DNA of 64,000 nt from positions 278,220 through 342,219 of the forward strand of contig CAJTDN010000004.1 of the NCBI GenBank assembly GCA_910574865.1, given 5' to 3'. Made by a program: the position numbers and the translations under genes. The DNA comes from Lachnospiraceae bacterium (GTDB lineage Bacteria; Bacillota; Clostridia; Lachnospirales; Lachnospiraceae). The notes below the pieces were generated by a model, which was not told where the DNA came from, did no database searches, and was given only the letters and a program-made list of their open reading frames with translations. Shown in pieces: positions 33,400-42,427 of the stretch (its first letter is position 1; each line of letters opens with the position of its first letter).

Positions 33400-34548
33400 T
33401 CACTTATTTGGAATACCCTTAAGCTGCGCGTCAATCTGTTCCACCGCCTCTTTCGGAACCTGCCCAAACCGCAGCATGTCCCCAAGAATCATGTGGTCCA
33501 TCATGTGCTGCATCGCTTCTGGCGACATCGCGGCTGCCATGTCCTTCGCATTACCCGCGCCGCCCGCATCCGTGCCTTGTCCTTCCGCTTTTGCCGCGCC
33601 GCCCGCGTTTTCATGCACGCCACTTGCGCCGCCCGCGGCCTCATCCGCACCTCCTGCGCCGACCACGGCCTGCATGCCCTGCATCAAGCCGCCCAAAACC
33701 GCCGCGGCCTTCTCATTTTTCATCAAATATCCCATCGTGCAGCCGATAGACAGATATTCCTCGTTGTTTCCATTTACAAAGCGGCCAACCGCCGGCTCGG
33801 TCATCACGCCGTCCCCCAGCGCGCCGAACACGTCCTTCAGCCACTCGACGCTGTCCTCCACCCAGTGCGGCGCACGGTTGCAAATGTGCGTCCCCGGGGT
33901 CAAAAGGTTCGCGTCCGCCGTGGAAAACCCGTGCGGGCCGTACGCGTAAATATGACTCTCAAACGTGATGCCGTTCGCCGCCAGGGCGCTCAAAAACTGC
34001 AAGGAATTTTCAACCGGAACCGTGGTATCGTTACAAGTCGCGAACACGAAGCACGGGCAAGTTTCCTTATCCACCGCGCCCACGGTGTCGGGAGCGGTTC
34101 GCTCCCAAATTTTCGCATTCTCTTCGTTGATGACCGGATAACCGAGGATGGCCGCATTCGGACGGTTTTTTGACATGGTCGCCGCGCTCGCCGCCAAATG
34201 TCCTCCCGCCGAAAATCCGATGACGGCGACCTTGTCCGCATAGAGCTTCCACTCATCCGCCTTCTCACGAATCAACGCCATCGCCTGGTCATAATCGTTC
34301 AACGGATTCGGCCAGGTCGCGTCCTTCTGCAACGAATAACGCAGGATGAACACATGGTATCCGGCCTTCAAATACGGCATCGCCACCGGATCCGCCTCGC
34401 GGTCGGAACACATCTGGTAACCGCCGCCGGGCAGAATCAGTATCGCCGGACGTTTCGGGATGTTTGCAAACTCCCCGCCAACCTGCAACAAATACGCCGT
34501 CAAAGTGACGTTACGTTCCTCATTTAACACGATTACTTCTGTCTTCAT
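33400..34548 (-). CDS. Alpha/beta hydrolase, acetyl-xylan-esterase-like
   Basis: A 382-residue serine hydrolase. The catalytic Ser is in VAVIGFSAGGHLAA, the oxyanion block is AILILPGGGYQMCSDREA, Asp lies in FATCNDTTVPVENS and His in YAYGPHGFS. This pattern is that of BD-FAE-like carbohydrate esterases, which remove acetyl groups from plant xylan oligosaccharides. The C-terminal 120 residues are an addition, containing a long Ala/Gly-rich low-complexity run (around 33540-33700) followed by SPEAMQHMMDHMILGDMLRF. There is no signal peptide, so it acts in the cytoplasm. It lies beside a sialate O-acetylesterase gene on the same strand. Confidence 0.85.
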   Translation of the reverse strand: MKTEVIVLNEERNVTLTAYLLQVGGEFANIPKRPAILILPGGGYQMCSDREADPVAMPYLKAGYHVFILRYSLQKDATWPNPLNDYDQAMALIREKADEWKLYADKVAVIGFSAGGHLAASAATMSKNRPNAAILGYPVINEENAKIWERTAPDTVGAVDKETCPCFVFATCNDTTVPVENSLQFLSALAANGITFESHIYAYGPHGFSTADANLLTPGTHICNRAPHWVEDSVEWLKDVFGALGDGVMTEPAVGRFVNGNNEEYLSIGCTMGYLMKNEKAAAVLGGLMQGMQAVVGAGGADEAAGGASGVHENAGGAAKAEGQGTDAGGAGNAKDMAAAMSPEAMQHMMDHMILGDMLRFGQVPKEAVEQIDAQLKGIPNK

Positions 34549-34605
34549 TTTGAATGATGCCCCTTCTTATTTTTTATTATGAATTGATTGCCACGTGTCC
34601 CGCAT

Positions 34606-36186
34606 TTATAAATCCATCTCGAACGGTGTCGCCGGGATGCCCGCCTCATTATAAAGATTCACCAGATACCAGCTCGTCCTGGCGAACGCCACCTTCACTT
34701 TCTTGTCCGTTTCCTCTTCCAACGTCAGCACCAGCTTGTCTTTGTCCGCCTCCGCCGTAAACGCGAGGCCTTCCACGCCGTCCATTTCATCTTCTCCCAC
34801 TGAAAGCATGGCTTCCTCCGGAATGACCCGCATCGCGGACAATTGCTCACCCTTGATATGTAATCCGGCTCCGGCATTTTCAAAGGTAATCGTAATCTGC
34901 CCGCCCTCTCTCGTGGCCGACTTCGCCACCGGCGCGTCACACAAAACCTCCTCGCCGTACACGTAATGGCGCGCCAACAAAGACAAACGCTCCCCGACCG
35001 TCTTCTTGTCCTTCGGATGGATGTCAAACTCCTCGCCCACGTCGGCGATGGAACAAAGGTGCGCGCCCGCGACCGTCTTCGCCACGTCCTCCTGGCATTT
35101 GCGGATGATGGGATAATGATTCTTCTTCGTATTGTGGAGCCACCGCTCGTAACCCGGAAGCTGCACGAACAAGAACGGCAGTTCCTCGCCCCACAGCGCC
35201 CGCCAATCGCCAATCAGCCCCGTCAGCATGTCCTTGTACAAGACGTTCATGCCCGGCACGTCGTCATCGCTCTCCCCCTGATACCAAAGGATGCCGCGAA
35301 CCCCGTAAGGTGCGATTGTCTTCAGCATGTGCTCGTATAGGCAGCCCGGGAACGTCTTCGCATCCAAGCTGTTCGCCATTATTTCCTCGAAATCGACGCC
35401 CTCCGGCAGGTCGGCAAGCATTTTGCTAAACAGCTGCCAAACCTCCTCGTCGCTGAGCGTCCTCGGCAGAACCATTTCCGAAAACTGGTCGAACGGGTTG
35501 CCCTTGTCATTCATCGGGTTGCCACGCTGGCCCGCCCAGTATTCCTCCATGTCGCGCCCCTCGCACTTCTGCTCAAACCAGCGTATCCACGGCTCACCTA
35601 CGCGCTCCAACGTTTCCCTGGACATCCACACGCTGGCCGTCGTGCCGCCCCAGTTGCATCCGACGATGCCTACCGGCACGTCCAAATCCCGCTCCAGCTC
35701 TTTCTGAAAATAATATCCGACCGCGCTGAAATAGTCCAAGTCCTCTTTCGTCGCCTTGCGCCAGACAGCCATCCGGCTGTAATCGAACTCCTCACGCTGG
35801 CCGTCATAGCAAACCTCCGGCACATCGTAAAAACGAACCCGGGCATCCTCACAATTCTCAAGAGCCTCCGCCTTATGCTTCTCGTAGCGCATCGCGAACT
35901 CCATGTTCGACTGCCCGCCGGCCAGCCACACTTCCCCGACCGCCACGTCCTCGTACATGAGCGCCTCGTCTCCCGCCTTGACCGTCATTGTCTCTGATGC
36001 CGATGCCGCAAGTGCCGGAACGGACACGCTCCACGCCCCGCTCTCGTCCGCTTTCGCCTGCGCACTCCGCCCTTGAATCTCCACCGTCACCTGTGCGCCC
36101 GGCTCTGCCGTTCCCCACACGGCGACGGCCTTCTCCCGTTGCAAAATCATCCCACTCTGAAAAATCTCTGCCACTTGCAACATCAT
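34606..36186 (-). CDS. Sialate O-acetylesterase family protein (SGNH/SASA)
   Basis: A 526-residue protein of the sialate O-acetylesterase family. Block I is VWLAGGQSNMEFAMRYE (Ser nucleophile), block II IVGCNWGGTTASVW, and block III ILWYQGESDDD. The first 100 residues form a beta-sandwich domain (LQVAEIFQSGMILQREKAVA). No signal peptide is present. It removes acetyl esters from sialic acid or from plant-type sugars, and its neighbour, an acetyl-esterase-like hydrolase, supports work on acetylated oligosaccharides taken up by the cell. Start 36186 follows AGGTGGATT. Confidence 0.88.
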   Translation of the reverse strand: MMLQVAEIFQSGMILQREKAVAVWGTAEPGAQVTVEIQGRSAQAKADESGAWSVSVPALAASASETMTVKAGDEALMYEDVAVGEVWLAGGQSNMEFAMRYEKHKAEALENCEDARVRFYDVPEVCYDGQREEFDYSRMAVWRKATKEDLDYFSAVGYYFQKELERDLDVPVGIVGCNWGGTTASVWMSRETLERVGEPWIRWFEQKCEGRDMEEYWAGQRGNPMNDKGNPFDQFSEMVLPRTLSDEEVWQLFSKMLADLPEGVDFEEIMANSLDAKTFPGCLYEHMLKTIAPYGVRGILWYQGESDDDVPGMNVLYKDMLTGLIGDWRALWGEELPFLFVQLPGYERWLHNTKKNHYPIIRKCQEDVAKTVAGAHLCSIADVGEEFDIHPKDKKTVGERLSLLARHYVYGEEVLCDAPVAKSATREGGQITITFENAGAGLHIKGEQLSAMRVIPEEAMLSVGEDEMDGVEGLAFTAEADKDKLVLTLEEETDKKVKVAFARTSWYLVNLYNEAGIPATPFEMDL

Positions 36187-36351
36187 AATCCACCTTTCCG
36201 TGCGCCACACGCGGCATCCACCATAAATGGAGCCGAATATTCACTCCCATGTCAGGAACATCGCATTTGTGTTAACGCACCGTTAATTGTATTAATGATA
36301 TATTAACACCGTTTTTGCAAACATGCAATAGAAAATAGTAGAAATATGCAA

Positions 36352-36380
36352 TTGACCCGAACAAGATAGAAACTTATAAT
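36352..36380 (+). promoter_or_regulatory. Consensus promoter of the nitroreductase gene
   Basis: TTGACC (36352-36357) and TATAAT (36375-36380) are spaced by 17 bp and lie 41 bp upstream of the ATG at 36422. Confidence 0.8.
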
Positions 36381-36421
36381 GATGATACCAAAGTCAAGCG
36401 CATAAAACGGAGGGAATTGAC

Positions 36422-37219
36422 ATGGTTGAAATCATGAAAGAAATTTGTATCGGATGCGGCGCATGTGTACGGGAATGTCCGGTAAGAAATCTGACAATGG
36501 AAAATGAGAAAGCGTCCGTGAAAAGAAGCTGCATGGAATGCGGACATTGCTTTGCCATCTGTCCCCAAAAAGCGATAAACATCTCAGGCTACCCTTCGGA
36601 TGGAATTATCGAATTTGTAAATCAAACATCCCTTGTTAACGGAGAGGAATTTTTGCGTCTTATCAAGAGCCGGAGAAGCATCCGCGATTATCAGGAAAAG
36701 AGCATTGCTAAAGAGACATGGGAAAAAATATTAGAGGCCGGACGTTTTACGGCTACCAGCGGTAACGGACAGGATTTAAAATATGTCGTGGTTCAAGACG
36801 AACTGGAAACGGTAAAGAAATATGTCTGGGATGGCTTTGCGGCTCTGATAGAGCAGCTAAAAAAATCAAGAGGGGACACAAGCCCCCTGGTACGGCAGCT
36901 TCGTTCCATGAACGCCGTCCACCTGGCGTCACAGGATGACCGATTGTTCTTCAACGCGCCGGCTTTGTTGGTCATTACATCGGCATCCCCCCTGGATGGC
37001 GGTCTCGCCGCCTCCAACATTGAATTGATGGCACATGCAGAAGGGCTCGGCGTCTTATTCAGCGGCTTCATTCAACGGGCGCTTGCGTTGAACGAGGATG
37101 CATGTGATTATCTGAAAGTCGAAAAGACACAAATTTGTGCTTGTATGTTGCTTGGATATCCAAACGTGGAATATCGCCGCTCCGTACCTAGAAAGGCAGC
37201 ACAAATCACATGGAAATAG
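36422..37219 (+). CDS. Ferredoxin-nitroreductase fusion protein
   Basis: A 265-residue protein: an N-terminal domain with two 4Fe-4S motifs (CIGCGACVRECP and CMECGHCFAICP) joined to an FMN nitroreductase domain. The latter runs from RSIRDYQEKSIAKETWEKI through AGRFTATSGNGQDLKYVVVQ to ICACMLLGYPNVEYRR. Such fusions are common in anaerobes and take electrons directly from ferredoxin; the natural substrate is unknown. GGAGGGAATTGAC precedes the ATG. It is monocistronic, with its own near-consensus promoter. Confidence 0.9.
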   Translation: MVEIMKEICIGCGACVRECPVRNLTMENEKASVKRSCMECGHCFAICPQKAINISGYPSDGIIEFVNQTSLVNGEEFLRLIKSRRSIRDYQEKSIAKETWEKILEAGRFTATSGNGQDLKYVVVQDELETVKKYVWDGFAALIEQLKKSRGDTSPLVRQLRSMNAVHLASQDDRLFFNAPALLVITSASPLDGGLAASNIELMAHAEGLGVLFSGFIQRALALNEDACDYLKVEKTQICACMLLGYPNVEYRRSVPRKAAQITWK

Positions 37220-37329
37220 CGAGGGAACCTTTGGAATCCAACACGCGCCCCAATGACTGCAAAGAAGCGCCGCGATTGCACATCACGATATCTTTTAACA
37301 CCACCGTGAGCAACCGAAACAAGAAGATG

Positions 37330-37358
37330 TTGCGAGAGCGCGTAATTCGTGGTATTAT
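37330..37358 (+). promoter_or_regulatory. Promoter of the DUF2164 gene
   Basis: TTGCGA (37330-37335) and TATTAT (37353-37358) with 17-bp spacing lie 41 bp before the ATG at 37399. Confidence 0.65.
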
Positions 37359-37398
37359 GGATGGGAGCAAAAGACCACGCACGCGAGGAGGAACTTTT

Positions 37399-37662
37399 AT
37401 GGGACGCAGGGATTCTTTCTTACAAGTCAAATTATCAGACAAGCAGAAAGAAAAGCTAAAGGCCGAAATCAAGGCCTTCTATTTAGACGAGCGGGGCGAG
37501 GAAATCGGTATGATCGAGCAGATGCAGTTACTGGATTTGTTCGAGCGAAAAATGGCGCCCCTGATTTACAACAAGGCGCTTGACGATGCCAAAAGATGGC
37601 ACGCGCAGATGATGGAGAATTTTGAGGCCGATTATTACGCCTTATATAAAAATGAAGATTAA
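37399..37662 (+). CDS. DUF2164-family small protein
   Basis: An 87-residue, mainly helical protein starting MGRRDSFLQVKLSDKQKEKL. The block IKAFYLDERGEEIGMIEQMQ and the later YNKALDDAKRW match DUF2164, a small family with no known function. ATG 37399 is preferred over the long upstream extension since CGAGGAGGAACTTTT precedes it and its promoter lies inside that extension. It is followed by a strong terminator. Confidence 0.75.
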   Translation: MGRRDSFLQVKLSDKQKEKLKAEIKAFYLDERGEEIGMIEQMQLLDLFERKMAPLIYNKALDDAKRWHAQMMENFEADYYALYKNED

Positions 37663-37680
37663 ACTTTTTGTCTTTCCACA

Positions 37681-37710
37681 ACGCCCCGGGAAAACAACCC
37701 CGGGGCGTTT
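37681..37710 (+). terminator. Terminator after the DUF2164 gene
   Basis: ACGCCCCGGG and CCCGGGGCGT form a perfect 10-bp stem with a 7-base loop (AAAACAA), followed by TTTG. It is shared with the convergent minus-strand gene ending at 37721. Confidence 0.8.
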
Positions 37711-37720
37711 GTATGCATAA

Positions 37721-38497
37721 TTATCGAATACCTTTCTCCATTCTTTTTTCATATGAATTTGTTCGTTCCAAGCTTTTTCCGCTTGCACTTCCGTCATTTT
37801 CCAACAAACCTTTGAAACCCAAATAGGAATCAAAACCAAGCATGTATATTGCGACGGCCATGGACATGTCATCCATCTCCCGGCCTGACGCGGCAACTAC
37901 TTCTTCCAACTGTTGCAGTACCGTGTCATGCGGAACCTGCACTTTTCCACCTTGCTTTACCACTGTTTCTATCACGTCCGGAAGAACCATGCACATGTCG
38001 CGAAACGCGTTTTTCTCTCCCGTCGTCATCGCATAAAACTGATCCAGGCTTACACGCCTTATCCTTTTGTGGGATACGCGTGTTTTGTTGTTTAAAGCAA
38101 ATCCTAACTCTATGTTTTGTTGCTTCTGGGCCGCCATTTCCACAAGAAAACAAGCTGAATCTTCATCATTTAATAATTGATTTTGCATTCTAATGTATGC
38201 TTTTCTTATTAACGATGGAGACATTCTATCATATCTGTTTTCTATCTCTGCACATATCATGTGAATAACATCCCCATCTGGTAATACAATTCCCTGCTTA
38301 TCTTGATAAACCACATCCCAATCGCCTTTATTCCCTTTTTCAGATACATTACAATTATCTATGCATCGAAATATTTCCTTATGGAAATATTTTCTTCTAT
38401 CATTAGTCAGTATTTCATCATAGCCGTACTCTTCTATCGTTATCACTACACATTTTGCCAAATCTTCCTCAGATATAAAATTCAAGGGCCATTCCAT
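37721..38497 (-). CDS. Eco47II-like restriction endonuclease, probably inactive
   Basis: A 258-residue AT-rich gene. Blocks near residues 37-75 (YFHKEIFRCIDNCNV, GDWDVVYQDKQGIVLPDGD), then AYIRMQNQLLNDEDSACFLV and KTRVSHKRIRRVSLDQFYA, match the Eco47II family of type II endonucleases (GGNCC-type in studied members). The region between about residue 25 and 36 is shorter than normal. In the nuclease motif, Asp61 (WDV) is present, but where the family has Glu-x-Lys the sequence reads Glu84-Ile-Glu86, so the catalytic Lys seems lost. No methyltransferase gene is nearby. The start is set at 38497 (GGAGGAATTATGTT before it); the longer frame runs into the MITE upstream. Confidence 0.7.
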   Translation of the reverse strand: MEWPLNFISEEDLAKCVVITIEEYGYDEILTNDRRKYFHKEIFRCIDNCNVSEKGNKGDWDVVYQDKQGIVLPDGDVIHMICAEIENRYDRMSPSLIRKAYIRMQNQLLNDEDSACFLVEMAAQKQQNIELGFALNNKTRVSHKRIRRVSLDQFYAMTTGEKNAFRDMCMVLPDVIETVVKQGGKVQVPHDTVLQQLEEVVAASGREMDDMSMAVAIYMLGFDSYLGFKGLLENDGSASGKSLERTNSYEKRMEKGIR

Positions 38498-38533
38498 AAC
38501 ATAATTCCTCCAACAGATTATCATCAATATCTC

Positions 38534-38812
38534 TAGCGTCGGTGTACAGAAGGCAACACGGTCGATGAAGGGCATATTTCCCCCTTTTCGTCGTTACTTT
38601 CACTCCGCGTACGTCCTTGTACGCGTCGCTCAAGTGCCTTGAAAGGGGGGAAATATGCCTCTTCACGACTCTGCGACCTCACCCATAGGGATTTCAAGGG
38701 TTTTCAAGGAAGATGAATGAGGCGTACAAGGACGTACGCCGACTGAAGATGACGCTGAAAACCCTTGAAATCACATGGGCTGAGGCGTGTTGCCCTCCGT
38801 ACACCGACGCTA
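38534..38812. mobile_element. 279-bp MITE with TAGCGTCGG terminal inverted repeats
   Basis: The element begins TAGCGTCGGTGTACAGAAGG and ends with its inverted complement (CCTCCGTACACCGACGCTA, two differences). Internal sequence is rich in nested palindromes, such as CGCGTAC-GTCCTT-GTACGCG, and blocks of the left half recur inverted in the right half. It carries no transposase. The left half recurs at 62841-62956, and the two ends alone at 9583-9634. TA at each end may be part of the repeat or a TA target duplication. The insertion lies 37 bp before the start of the endonuclease gene and probably affects its expression. Confidence 0.85.
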
Positions 38813-38999
38813 ACAAATGCTATTGTACCAGAAATATTCGAATCTCACAATCTTATTTTTCACTGAATATCTCACCACAAAAAAAGGATGGAAGAACGTC
38901 CTCTCATCTCGCTCTTCCATCCTGTCACATTATGATTCACTTACATTTCTCAACCACGGCAAGGCACTCAAATCCCTCTGCCAACGCGTTCTTAACCCC

Positions 39000-40106
39000 T
39001 TACATCCATTCCTCCGGCGACGTCCAGCCGCGTTTCCCCAAAAACTTCTCCAAATCCATCTTTGCCATTTCCTCCTTCGACAAATTCGAATTCATCATTC
39101 TCGCCCAGCCGCTCTTCGGCGCGTCGCCCGTCACGGCCATCTCCGGCCGCAAACGGTTCATCATCGGTTCCCCGGCCTCGAACCTGCGGGCGTTTTCCCT
39201 GATGATTTCAAGGCTCCGTCCCGTCCGATGCGGCACCTGCGGCGTGCAGTGCGGCGTGATGTACACGTTCTTCTGTTTCCAAAGCGGGCTGTCGGCCCCC
39301 AGCGGCTCCTCCTCACATACGTCCAGGCCCGCGCCGCCGATTTCCCCGTTCTCCAACGCCCAAATCAAGTCCTCGGTACAAACGACGCCGCCCCTGGCCA
39401 TGTTGACCAAAAACGCGTCCTTTTTCATCTTTTTAAATGCCTCGGCATTCATCAGGTGGTGCGTCTCGTCCGTCAAGGCAAGGGTCAAAATGACAAAATC
39501 CGACTCTTCCAGAAGCGAATCCACCCCGTCCCCTTCCGATGCCACAAGCTTGCGCGTAACATAGTCATAGCCATTTATCGGGTATTTGTCATAAGCTATA
39601 ATTTTCATGCCAAACGCGTGCAGGCGGTCGGCAAGCATTTTTCCGTTATTCCCCATCCCGATAATGCCTGCCGTGCGCCCATAAAGCCCGCGCCACGCAT
39701 TCGACCCTTCCACGCCCCAATGGCAGGCCTCCTGCGCCGCCAGAAGTTCTTTCGTGTGATAGCAATATTGCATCATGAAATAAATGCAGTGCTCGGCCAG
39801 CACCGGAGCGGAACGCCCCGCGGCCCCCGTCACGAAACAACCCTTGGCGAACACCTCCGGGCGGGCGGAACCATTCAACCCGGCATGGTCACAATGAATC
39901 CATTTTAACGTATTTTCACCGAGCAGGCAATCATCCACGTCCCCCATGATGATGGCCGCATCCGCGTCCTTAACCTCCTCGGCCAATTTCTCCTTGTCAT
40001 AAAAATCCACGTAGACGAACTTGGCGTCCGGGAATATGTAACGCAACGTGTGCATGTCCTCCTTGTTGTACCAGACGGTCGTCACGACCTTGTTAAGCTT
40101 CGGCAT
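39000..40106 (-). CDS. D-isomer-specific 2-hydroxyacid dehydrogenase
   Basis: A 368-residue NAD-dependent dehydrogenase. The NAD-binding block is GRTAGIIGMGNNGKMLADRL, with the catalytic Arg in VNMARGGVV, Glu in DVCEEEPL and His in YITPHCTPQ. Substrates in this family include glycerate, phosphoglycerate and D-lactate. The C-terminal 40 residues (GDAPKSGWARMMNSNLSKEE ... TSPEEWM) go beyond the usual end. GGAGAACTTTACG precedes the ATG 40106. The divergent TetR-type gene at 40365 is the likely regulator. Confidence 0.85.
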   Translation of the reverse strand: MPKLNKVVTTVWYNKEDMHTLRYIFPDAKFVYVDFYDKEKLAEEVKDADAAIIMGDVDDCLLGENTLKWIHCDHAGLNGSARPEVFAKGCFVTGAAGRSAPVLAEHCIYFMMQYCYHTKELLAAQEACHWGVEGSNAWRGLYGRTAGIIGMGNNGKMLADRLHAFGMKIIAYDKYPINGYDYVTRKLVASEGDGVDSLLEESDFVILTLALTDETHHLMNAEAFKKMKKDAFLVNMARGGVVCTEDLIWALENGEIGGAGLDVCEEEPLGADSPLWKQKNVYITPHCTPQVPHRTGRSLEIIRENARRFEAGEPMMNRLRPEMAVTGDAPKSGWARMMNSNLSKEEMAKMDLEKFLGKRGWTSPEEWM

Positions 40107-40282
40107 CGTAAAGTTCTCCTTTCCATCCTTCCTTTTTACAGACACGTCCCTATTTGGAACTATCCATTTCCCGACAGCCCCAACATCATGATATATTTAT
40201 AGAAGATTTTCCGTTTTCACGCAAGCACGTTTTTGATATCGTCTGCCTTATTTTGCCCTGTTCGCCTTTCCAAAATCACCAT

Positions 40283-40311
40283 TTGCCAAATCTCAAAAAA
40301 ACTGTTATACT
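40283..40311 (+). promoter_or_regulatory. Promoter of the TetR-family gene
   Basis: TTGCCA (40283-40288) and TATACT (40306-40311) are spaced by 17 bp and lie 53 bp before the ATG. Confidence 0.65.
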
Positions 40312-40364
40312 GTCAAAGACACAATTCATTTATTTTTAAACGTAAGAAATAATGGTGAACAATA

Positions 40365-41012
40365 ATGGACAAAGCAGCTTATTTTGAACAACTCCGCCAA
40401 AAAAGGCGAAACGACATTCTTGATGCCGCCCAGGACATGATTTTGCAGCAAGGGATGGATGACTTCAACATCCAGCAGCTTGCGCGCAAGCTGGATCTTT
40501 CCACGGTGACATTGTACAAATATTTTAAAAACAGTGAGGACATCGCGCTGGCATTACAAGAACGCATCCTTGAAACGCAAAAGCCCCCACTGCCCAAACT
40601 CGTGTCAGACTGCAACCCACTGACCCTTTTTTCGGATTTTCATCGGGTACTTTACCGGGACGTGCTTAAAAACCGGGAGCGCGTGACGTTGCTCGCGCTT
40701 TTCGAGACATACCTGCGCAACAAGCCCCACCCCACCGGGGAGCGGTCGGCATTTTGGACTTACGCTTCACAAATAAGGCACTTCATGGAACAACTGTTGG
40801 AAAAAGCACAATCGCAAGGCTTGATTTTCGGCTCCGTCTCCACGGATGACGCGTTCGATTTTATCATGAGCCTAAATGTCGCATTCATTCGGCAAATCGG
40901 GCTGATGGAAGACGAATGCTTTAAGCTCGAAGAAAAAACGATTAAACGGCAGATTGAACAACTGCTGGACTTATTCCTCTTATATTTAAAAACTGGCGGC
41001 ACCACGCCATAA
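40365..41012 (+). CDS. TetR/AcrR-family regulator
   Basis: A 215-residue TetR-type repressor. The DNA-binding domain is at residues 10-60: RRNDILDAAQDMILQQG and then FNIQQLARKLDLSTVTLYKY, the usual helix-turn-helix. The rest is helical with no recognised ligand domain. It is divergent from the 2-hydroxyacid dehydrogenase gene, which it may repress. The ribosome binding site is weak (GGTGAACAATA). Confidence 0.85.
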   Translation: MDKAAYFEQLRQKRRNDILDAAQDMILQQGMDDFNIQQLARKLDLSTVTLYKYFKNSEDIALALQERILETQKPPLPKLVSDCNPLTLFSDFHRVLYRDVLKNRERVTLLALFETYLRNKPHPTGERSAFWTYASQIRHFMEQLLEKAQSQGLIFGSVSTDDAFDFIMSLNVAFIRQIGLMEDECFKLEEKTIKRQIEQLLDLFLLYLKTGGTTP

Positions 41013-41052
41013 AACTTATTCACCCCATATTTAAAGAACGACGCCACCCGCT

Positions 41053-41361
41053 TCACGCCAGTATGTGGACCAGCCACTCCGCCACGAACACCGTCACGCA
41101 AGCCCCCGCGGCCACGGCCACCAGGCCGCGTTCCTTCAGCGCGAGGACGACCGCCACGACCATCCCTGCGGCCGCGCTTAGCAGGCTCCCGGTAGCGTAA
41201 AATACCGCCGGAAGCGTCATGGCCGTCAGGCAGGTATACGGCACATAATAAAGAAACGACTTAATATACTTGTTCTTAATCTTTTTTCGAAACGCGGTCA
41301 ACGGAATCATGCGAATCAAATACGTCACGATTGCCATCACCGCGATATACACGTAAATCAC
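41053..41361 (-). CDS. azlD: AzlD-type small subunit of branched-chain amino acid exporter
   Basis: A 102-residue, four-helix membrane protein with the family pattern YLIRMIPLTAFRKKIKNK, FLYYVPYTCLTAMTLP and a Gly/Ala/Val-rich C-terminal helix. AzlC and AzlD together export branched-chain amino acids and analogues. It probably begins at GTG 41361, which follows AAAGGAGTAAAAGTC; no good ATG is present. It lies about 100 bp behind azlC. Confidence 0.8.
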   Translation of the reverse strand: MIYVYIAVMAIVTYLIRMIPLTAFRKKIKNKYIKSFLYYVPYTCLTAMTLPAVFYATGSLLSAAAGMVVAVVLALKERGLVAVAAGACVTVFVAEWLVHILA

Positions 41362-41457
41362 GACTTTTACTCCTTTGTCACAATTTTCCTTGTTCTTCGT
41401 TTCACTGCACGATAGCGTACCGCCGACTTCCAATACGCCCACTGCAAGACCATTTCT

Positions 41458-42180
41458 TCATGGTTGCGCCTCCTCCCTCACCGGGAACAATACCGCCCCC
41501 AGGGCGGCCGCCACCGCCGTACAAATGATGATGGACATCCCCGCCGAGATGCCCGAAAATATCGGCACGTAATAAATCACACAGCTTAACGCCGCCGCCA
41601 AAATGACCACGAACAACACCGGCCGCGCCTTTTTCGCCACCGGCACCACCACCGCGACAAACATTCCATACAAGGCCACGCTCAATGCATTGCCCAAGGG
41701 CTTCGGCAGAATGCCGCCCGCCACCGCCCCGAGGATGGTGCCAAGCGTCCAACCAAGTATCGGCAGGATTTGCAACCCGGCCATGTAAGGAAACGTCAGG
41801 CTCTTTGCATGGCCCATCGCCACGGCGAAAATCTCGTCCGTGTTGGCGAACGCCACGACAAGCCGCTGCCACAGCGTCATTCCCTCCGATAATTTCTGCG
41901 AGAGCGACAGGCTCATCAGGGCATATCGCAGGTTGATGATAAACTGCGTCAAAATCAATTCCAAAATCGTGCCGCCCGCCGCTATAATCTGAATTCCGGC
42001 AAACTGCCCCGCGCTCGTCACGTTCGTCAGGCTCATCAAAGCTCCTTGAAACACGGAAAGCCCGCCGGACACCGCCATGATTCCCACGCTAAAACTGACC
42101 GAAAGATACCCCAGCGCGATGGGGACGCCGTCCTTCAGCCCCTTTTTAAATTCGCCGTTTATTAGAATATTCTTTTCCAT
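41458..42180 (-). CDS. azlC: AzlC-type branched-chain amino acid exporter
   Basis: A 240-residue membrane protein with about seven or eight helices. It begins with GLKDGVPIALGYLSVSFSVG, then LTNVTSAGQFAGIQIIAAGG and ELILTQFIINLRYALMSLSL, which is diagnostic for the AzlC family. It works with AzlD. The gap of about 100 bp between them could encode a 19-residue peptide starting at ATGA overlapping the azlC stop, but I see no support for it. Confidence 0.88.
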   Translation of the reverse strand: MEKNILINGEFKKGLKDGVPIALGYLSVSFSVGIMAVSGGLSVFQGALMSLTNVTSAGQFAGIQIIAAGGTILELILTQFIINLRYALMSLSLSQKLSEGMTLWQRLVVAFANTDEIFAVAMGHAKSLTFPYMAGLQILPILGWTLGTILGAVAGGILPKPLGNALSVALYGMFVAVVVPVAKKARPVLFVVILAAALSCVIYYVPIFSGISAGMSIIICTAVAAALGAVLFPVREEAQP

Positions 42181-42314
42181 TTACTCAAACCGCTTCCATC
42201 CTTTTCGTCTAACTTTGAACAAAAAACTGATAACCTATGCCACTCACACACATTATACTCTCCCCCCTTTTAAAACACAATAAAAACCTTCCCCATCCCA
42301 CAAAGTTTAATACC

Positions 42315-42346
42315 GTTCACGCTCCGAAACCGACGGATTATGCAAA
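42315..42346. promoter_or_regulatory. 32-bp element shared with the GH78 promoter (copy 1)
   Basis: GTTCACGCTCCGAAACCGAC and the following 12 bases match 47259-47290 with one difference. Both copies lie shortly upstream of a TATAAT box (here 42381-42386). No good -35 box is found here, as expected if an activator bound at this element. Confidence 0.6.
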
Positions 42347-42427
42347 CAAACACGATTCCCGCTTGCTATTTTTAACGATTTATAATAGGATTAAGGAAGA
42401 AAACTCTGCACACATGAGGAGGGCCTT

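Noticed and set aside
38713-39564. Long plus-strand frame from the MITE into the dehydrogenase region
   Set aside because: It is the antisense of the 2-hydroxyacid dehydrogenase extended into MITE sequence, with no ribosome binding site.
41372-41460. 19-codon peptide between azlC and azlD
   Set aside because: It is coupled to the azlC stop but has no conserved features; it is probably leader sequence of azlD.
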